This document shows positions 60,186 through 64,000 of a stretch of 64,000 nucleotides of DNA, in pieces (position 1 is the first letter of the stretch; each line of letters starts with the position of its first letter). Location of the stretch: positions 186,001-250,000 of the forward strand of contig NZ_JBGEDP010000002.1 in NCBI RefSeq assembly GCF_041206865.1. The letters are read 5' to 3'. A program made the position numbers and the translations under genes. The DNA comes from Mycobacterium sp. HUMS_12744610. Lineage in GTDB: Bacteria > Actinomycetota > Actinomycetes > Mycobacteriales > Mycobacteriaceae. Under the pieces are notes generated by a model. That model did no database searches and was not told where the DNA came from. It was given only the letters and a program-made list of their open reading frames with translations.

Positions 60186-61511
60186 ATGTCGTATCAGGAC
60201 TCGTCTCACGGTAGTGCATACCCTCGACACCGTCTAGGCACCGCGCGAAACCGTGATCTCAGAATTGGCTCGGCCCCGAGCCCGCTTGGGCGAGCCGCAG
60301 GCGACTACGCCGAACACTGCCAATCGACTGCGGTCCAACAGCGGTTGCGCCGCATCAGGAACCGCGAGCAACGGCGGAACTGGGTGCAGCGCGCCGGCGA
60401 GACTGCCCCGTCGACGCCGATGTGGACGTCGCGCGCCGGCTGGGTCGGCGGCGTCGAAGCATGGGCGCAAAGCGATGAACTAGAGGCTGTGTGTGCTTCG
60501 ACGAACGTCTCGATCACCAGCTCGACACTGGCTGCCGTGGCGAAGGCCTGGGCGCAGTTCGCCGACCACGGCACCGGCCGCAATGCAGCGGTGACGCGAG
60601 TACGGGTGGCGGAAGCGGCCGGCTGCGACCCCAGGACGGTTACCAGGGCGTGGAAGGTTCTGGGCGCGGCCGGTTGGGCGGTGGAAGCAGCGCGCGGCCA
60701 CGGGTCCAGTTCGACGGCAAGCCGTGGCAACCGGCCCTCGATCTGGCATCTGGTGAGCCGCAAAGTGGAGTCCACAGAGATCGGCCGGCCTGTGGAGTTT
60801 GTCCACCTACCGCCATCCCGAAGGGATAGGCGGTTAAGTCCAGTTAGTTCGAACTCACCAAAGGCGCGCGCAGACGCGCCCGCCAAGAAAGTTCATCCCC
60901 CTACGAAGAAAAACAAACCCCCGACACGGACTGCGCCGCGGCCTTTGGCCTTGCAGCGCCTTGCAGCCGAGCTCGTCACCCCGGCCGGTCGTCGTGACCC
61001 GTTGTGTCGGGGCCTTGATCAGGGACATATCGGGGCAATTTGCGATGCAATCTCGTCAGCTGGGATCGACCCGGGGGTCTGGTCAGCTCGCGCCGTCACC
61101 GAAGCACTCAACCGCGATATGCGGGCCCGAGGATGGTCATGGCCGAACGAAATCACCAGCCCAGGGGCGTTCTTGGCATCGAGGCTGCGGCTCTTGCCCA
61201 GACGGGCCGACAAGAGCACTCCACAAGCCTGCACAACTACGGGCCAAGACCAGGCCACGGCCGTCCGCCGGGTCATTTCCGCCACCGCCGACCGCAGTCG
61301 TGAGAGCGACCGATTCACCGTTGTCACGCAGGGAGCGTCAACCGGGTTGGGCCGAACAACGGCTGTCCGCGCCGCTGCAGGTTCAGGAGACTCCTGCGTG
61401 GTGTGTTGCGGCCCTCACCCAGTGCGCCGGCCATTCCTGCCGACTCACCGGGCATACGTCTGCGATCGCTGCTGGGAGCAGCATGCCGAGCCAGCCGTCG
61501 CCGGGCAGTGA
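60186..61511 (+). CDS. Second replication-initiator-like protein with zinc finger (441 aa)
   Basis: A winged-helix core (STLAAVAKAWAQFADHGTGR, VTRVRVAEAAGCDPRTVTRA, WKVLGAAGWAVEAARG) is followed by a basic disordered linker, a helical domain (LDQGHIGAICDAISSAGIDP, WSARAVTEALNRDMRARG, GAFLASRLRLLP) and a C-terminal Cys finger (CVVCCGPHPVRRPFLPTHRA, YVCDRCWEQH). It shares this order with the 48449 gene. ATG 60186 sits just after GGAAGGGACG. Role in replication or its control is inferred from resemblance to mycobacterial plasmid Rep proteins. Confidence 0.6.
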   Translation: MSYQDSSHGSAYPRHRLGTARNRDLRIGSAPSPLGRAAGDYAEHCQSTAVQQRLRRIRNREQRRNWVQRAGETAPSTPMWTSRAGWVGGVEAWAQSDELEAVCASTNVSITSSTLAAVAKAWAQFADHGTGRNAAVTRVRVAEAAGCDPRTVTRAWKVLGAAGWAVEAARGHGSSSTASRGNRPSIWHLVSRKVESTEIGRPVEFVHLPPSRRDRRLSPVSSNSPKARADAPAKKVHPPTKKNKPPTRTAPRPLALQRLAAELVTPAGRRDPLCRGLDQGHIGAICDAISSAGIDPGVWSARAVTEALNRDMRARGWSWPNEITSPGAFLASRLRLLPRRADKSTPQACTTTGQDQATAVRRVISATADRSRESDRFTVVTQGASTGLGRTTAVRAAAGSGDSCVVCCGPHPVRRPFLPTHRAYVCDRCWEQHAEPAVAGQ

Positions 61512-61528
61512 TGAGGTGGTCGACGATC

Positions 61529-62119
61529 TCAGGCTGCAACGCAGGGCTGCGGGTAGGTCGCTTCCGCGAAGATCCGGTCGTGCAGGCGCCGGACCCACCG
61601 CGCGTCGCCAAGTGCGGTGTGACGCTCGTGAGGGCCTGGTGTGGCGACTCCGCAGGCCCGCGACGTCGCTTCTGCCGATCGCTGAACAGGGATCTGGCGG
61701 GCAATGAGGTAGCCGGTGGCCAGAACAGCGATGTCCCAGGGCTGGTAGTGCCATCGCGGCGTCCGGTCATGGCGCTCCAGCAGCGCTTCCAGGCAGCCGG
61801 TGTCGAACGAGGGCACCACCCCGAATACCCGGGCGCCGGCGGTCCAACGCTGGACGACCGCGGCCGCCGTAGCGGCCGGCAGTAGGTGAGCGTTGGGCGT
61901 CGTCAGGACGCCATCGCGCTGGGGATGACGCTGGTCGAAGCGGCCGATCGCCAACGCCTTGGGATCCGCGTGAGGCAAGTCCAGGTCTGCGACGTCGACG
62001 TAGAGCGTGATTTCACGGTCGCCGGTGGCGTCGCGTCGGATCATGGCGATCTCCCATGCTCGGCGACGCGGTCCCTTGCCAGTCGTCTCGGTGTCGAGGA
62101 ATACCACCGCGTCCCACAT
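61529..62119 (-). CDS. DnaQ-like DEDDh 3'-5' exonuclease (196 aa)
   Basis: Exonuclease I motif VVFLDTETTGKGPRRRAWEI (DTE), motif II region VFGVVPSFDTGCLEALLERH (D), and motif III HTALGDARWVRRLHDR (HxxxxD). These are the DEDDh residues of the DnaQ/RNase T family, acting on DNA or RNA 3' ends. ATG at 62119 with GAGAGGGGGA upstream. Convergent with the second Rep-like gene; a proofreading or processing role on the plasmid is likely. Confidence 0.85.
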   Translation of the reverse strand: MWDAVVFLDTETTGKGPRRRAWEIAMIRRDATGDREITLYVDVADLDLPHADPKALAIGRFDQRHPQRDGVLTTPNAHLLPAATAAAVVQRWTAGARVFGVVPSFDTGCLEALLERHDRTPRWHYQPWDIAVLATGYLIARQIPVQRSAEATSRACGVATPGPHERHTALGDARWVRRLHDRIFAEATYPQPCVAA

Positions 62120-62397
62120 CGTCTGATCCCCCTCTCATGGGCTTCGTCTGTTGTCTCTTGAAGCTCGTTGGGTGTGGCTCCCGTCGGCTGCTTTTCAAGT
62201 ATCGCAACGAGCACCGACAAGCAATCCCGATGATGGCTCCCCCCCGCCGCTGGGTTGGGGAGGGGGTGTGCCGTATTGCATTGAGGGCACACCTGTTTGA
62301 GCCGAGTGATGTGTCGGTCGTCATCGGTAGAATCAGATGTTGTAAGGGCACGCCAGTCGGGGTGGGCCCGTTCAGTTTGGAGGGTTGTGTTGGCCAT
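62041..62397 (-). CDS. Small Cys-rich protein upstream of the exonuclease (118 aa)
   Basis: KQVCPQCNTAHPLPNPAAGG SHHRDCLSVLVAILEK has a CxxC...HH..C arrangement suggesting a zinc knuckle. The last ~26 codons overlap the exonuclease start and look like a shadow, so the true 3' end is uncertain. The seven-G run at ~62245 is a place where a frameshift would be easy. Function unknown. Confidence 0.45.
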   Translation of the reverse strand: MANTTLQTERAHPDWRALTTSDSTDDDRHITRLKQVCPQCNTAHPLPNPAAGGSHHRDCLSVLVAILEKQPTGATPNELQETTDEAHERGIRRCGTRWYSSTPRRLARDRVAEHGRSP

Positions 62398-62432
62398 GAG
62401 GGCAGCAGTGTTGGAGCAGCCAGAATTGGGCC

Positions 62433-63017
62433 GTGGTGATGACTAGCGATGGCGCGGAGCCTCGCCACGACGACGGTGAAGTCGACGATGAGCAGTTAAG
62501 CGCGCTGCTTGGTGATCGTGATCGGGTACTGAGGCGCATCGAGCGCCGGGCAGCCGTCGTTGTGCGGTCATGGATGGTGGCCAACGAACGGAGCTGGCTG
62601 TCGGTGGATGTGTCGGGGAACCTTGCTCCGGTTGGTGGACGGTTTGAGGGCAATGCGAGCCTTGCTGCGGCGGTGCCATTGTTGCCGCGCCGAGTGTTTG
62701 GGGCCGGGCTGAACAACCGGGGCGACTTTACGTTGAGGTTGTCAGACCTGGATGCCTACCTCGATGGTGCTCGCCACGGAATCGACGGTGAAGAACTGTG
62801 GAAAACAGTCGTGATTGGGTTTGTAGAGGAGTCTCACCACGAGGTTCGGGTCAACGTGCCACGGGATTTCCAGCCGGAGCGCTGCGATTTGGCCAACGAG
62901 TTGGCAAGCCTCGATGACGATGGGTGCGAGTTCGTGGAGCGCGGCGTGCTTCGGGTGACTGACGCCGATGAGGAGGATCCGGACGCAGAATACTTCGCAC
63001 CCCCAGCGGTGTGGTGA
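62433..63017 (+). CDS. Hypothetical protein (194 aa)
   Basis: Acidic N-terminus, a helical segment (LLGDRDRVLRRIERRAAVVV, RSWMVANERSWLSVDVSG), then a beta/alpha domain (NNRGDFTLRLSDLDAYLDGA, LWKTVVIGFVEESHHEVRVN) and an acidic C-terminus (VTDADEEDPDAEYF). Start GTG 62433 or ATG 62439. No family recognised. Divergent from the Cys-rich/exonuclease pair. Confidence 0.6.
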   Translation: MVMTSDGAEPRHDDGEVDDEQLSALLGDRDRVLRRIERRAAVVVRSWMVANERSWLSVDVSGNLAPVGGRFEGNASLAAAVPLLPRRVFGAGLNNRGDFTLRLSDLDAYLDGARHGIDGEELWKTVVIGFVEESHHEVRVNVPRDFQPERCDLANELASLDDDGCEFVERGVLRVTDADEEDPDAEYFAPPAVW

Positions 63018-63192
63018 ACAGTGCGCCCGGTAAGCCCGGCTACACCGAGTGAATCACGTTGCGTGACAAGCAGAAGGGAGCCTCGCCGGTCCGATCGCCG
63101 GGCGGTTCTGTCGGTGGGGCTCATTAGTATGAACGGTGTTGGGGCAGGCCAGCAGGGTCGGCCCGGGAAGATTCGAAAGGTCGTGGACGAGC

Positions 63193-63369
63193 ATGGGGGT
63201 TCCGGGGGTGGGCGTGCCGTATGGGATCGAGTGCCCAGTGTGTGAGGCTCCGCCCGGCTTAACCTGCGGCGGGGAGGACGAGTACCACGTCGGCCGGCTG
63301 CGGGCCTGGCGCGGCGGGGAAGCGGTTCGGCGCGACATCGTCGAGCGGATGCGCGTCTCTAACTGCTGA
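63193..63369 (+). CDS. Small zinc-finger protein (58 aa)
   Basis: GIECPVCEAPPGLTCGGEDE YHVGRLRAWR follows the CPxCxAxPGxxC...H..R pattern of small zinc-finger proteins common in actinobacteriophages and plasmids. ATG 63193 gives a compact protein; AAAGG lies 12 nt upstream. Longer in-frame extension to 63136 is less likely. Probably nucleic-acid binding. Confidence 0.65.
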   Translation: MGVPGVGVPYGIECPVCEAPPGLTCGGEDEYHVGRLRAWRGGEAVRRDIVERMRVSNC

Positions 63370-63392
63370 ACAACGATTGGGGTGGAGCGGCC

Positions 63393-64000
63393 TTAGAATT
63401 CGGGGGGCCAAGGATCGGGCATGGCCGGCAGGCCGGCGTTGCTCGTGCGGTTCCAGTGCTCCAGGATCTCCTCGATGTGATCCCAGTCGTCGCCGGTTTT
63501 CGGCGGAATTGATCGCACGCCAAGCGCTTCCGCGCTAACGTTCTGAATGTGCGAGGCATCGGTCGATGCGTAGGTATCGAGCGCTGCGACGCTGCTTGTG
63601 GCCGTATGCACCTGGGCGGCGACCAATTGGAACTGTGCGGCAGCGTCCCTGACGACCTCGCTCGCCTCATTGATCCGTGACTGCGCGGCCCGCAATAGTG
63701 CTGCTCGGCCTTCGGCGGTGCCCGATATGTGTGCAAATGCCGCTTTATCCCGCTGCCAAGCCTGCTCGACGGCCGCCAGCTCACCCTGAGCCTTCTGGGT
63801 GAGCAGGTTGGCCTGGCGCACCGTATCCGCGACTGAGGAGTGGGCGGATCGCAAACTCTGGCGCCGCTGAGCAAGTGTCTCGTCAAGGTCACGCGCCTGA
63901 TCGCTGGCCTCACCGGTCCACGCGTCGGGATGCTGCGGCGCCGGCTCATAGCCTGGCGGGGGGACTTCTGGCGGTACTGAGGTGCCTAAGAGCTGACGTG
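63393..64000 (-). CDS. DUF4226-like secretion-associated protein, 5' end outside window
   Basis: The frame is open to the right edge (…DAWTGEASDQARDLDETLAQ), so the start is outside. Helical hairpin with a W at each critical place: PDAWTGEASDQ and VEQAWQRDKAAFAHISGTAE GRAALLRAAQSRINEASEVV. This aligns with the N-domain of the NlpC protein at 18056 (IETGWQTDKEQLGPFAGTPE). There is no hydrolase domain; the C-terminus ends GLPAMPDPWPPEF. It is probably a WXG-like structural or exported protein, beginning another operon of the same system. Confidence 0.7.
   Translation of the reverse strand, partial: RQLLGTSVPPEVPPPGYEPAPQHPDAWTGEASDQARDLDETLAQRRQSLRSAHSSVADTVRQANLLTQKAQGELAAVEQAWQRDKAAFAHISGTAEGRAALLRAAQSRINEASEVVRDAAAQFQLVAAQVHTATSSVAALDTYASTDASHIQNVSAEALGVRSIPPKTGDDWDHIEEILEHWNRTSNAGLPAMPDPWPPEF

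Noticed and set aside
1..64000. tRNA or rRNA genes
   Set aside because: No cloverleaf-compatible sequences with conserved TTCGA/CCA context or rRNA-like conserved blocks were recognised by eye.

Overview
The window reads as part of a large, GC-rich conjugative plasmid (or plasmid-like element) of a mycobacterium (Mycobacteriaceae). The reasons are a WhiA copy very close to the mycobacterial chromosomal form, a WhiB-type iron-sulfur regulator, type VII secretion (ESX) satellite proteins (EspG-, EspC- and EccC-like, and DUF4226-like proteins), many inferred leaderless starts, a parABS system, rep/dnaB genes, an ArdC-like antirestriction protein and a type IV secretion-like (T4SS) conjugation cluster. 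Neither end is closed, and no relaxase, tRNA, rRNA or CRISPR array was seen.

Layout. 1-6.5 kb: regulators, namely WhiA with a sigma-like HTH partner, an EspR-like HTH and an Imm61-like immunity protein. 6.6-10.3 kb: rightward ardC operon. 10.3-12 kb: leftward orphan antitoxin-like XRE gene, secreted serine protease and a ribbon-helix-helix (RHH) protein. 12.3-14.2 kb: HerA/DUF87 ATPase and a winged-helix protein. 14.3-17.9 kb: leftward parB-parA-RHH with eleven parS sites. 18-36.6 kb: leftward conjugation region in several operons: TcpC/VirB8-like, pilin-like, VirB4, VirB6-like and FtsK-type coupling ATPase, plus five cell-wall hydrolases or hydrolase-like proteins. It is interrupted by an IS1182-type element that sits directly in front of a decayed espG. 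37-39.8 kb: a membrane protein with an extracytoplasmic C-terminus, an EspC-like secretion substrate and a double-XRE regulator. 40.1-48.1 kb: one long rightward chain of mostly stop/start-overlapping genes (WhiB, winged helix, NusA-like KH protein, Cys-rich protein, DUF1643, NUMOD4/DUF6197-like fusion, large SF2 helicase, alpha/beta hydrolase). 48.4-51.2 kb: Rep-like protein and a frameshifted dnaB. 51.3-55.1 kb: secreted HNH nuclease and a three-gene block with a family-B-polymerase-like and a terminal-protein-like product. 55.15-56.7 kb: IS3-family element. 56.7-64 kb: EccC-like ATPase, small DNA-binding proteins, a second Rep-like protein, a DnaQ-like exonuclease and a DUF4226-like gene running off the right end.

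How it works together. Ten operons or genes share one promoter design: a TKGARA-type -35 preceded by CCTC, 17-18 bp, then an xAnnnT -10, often only 6-7 nt before the start codon. They include the whiA, parB, ardC and conjugation operons and, on the far side, the EccC-like gene. This suggests one plasmid-wide regulatory circuit. Conjugation proteins, the hydrolases that would open the envelope and the type VII-like proteins lie together, which recalls mycobacterial plasmids that use both secretion types, but no ESX core genes are in the window.

Caution. Several genes (left-edge gene, HerA/winged-helix pair, espG, virB4, dnaB and a small ORF at 59.5 kb) show an apparent single-base frameshift. 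Either the sequence carries indel errors or the element is decaying; espG, hit by both an IS and a frameshift, favours real decay at that place.
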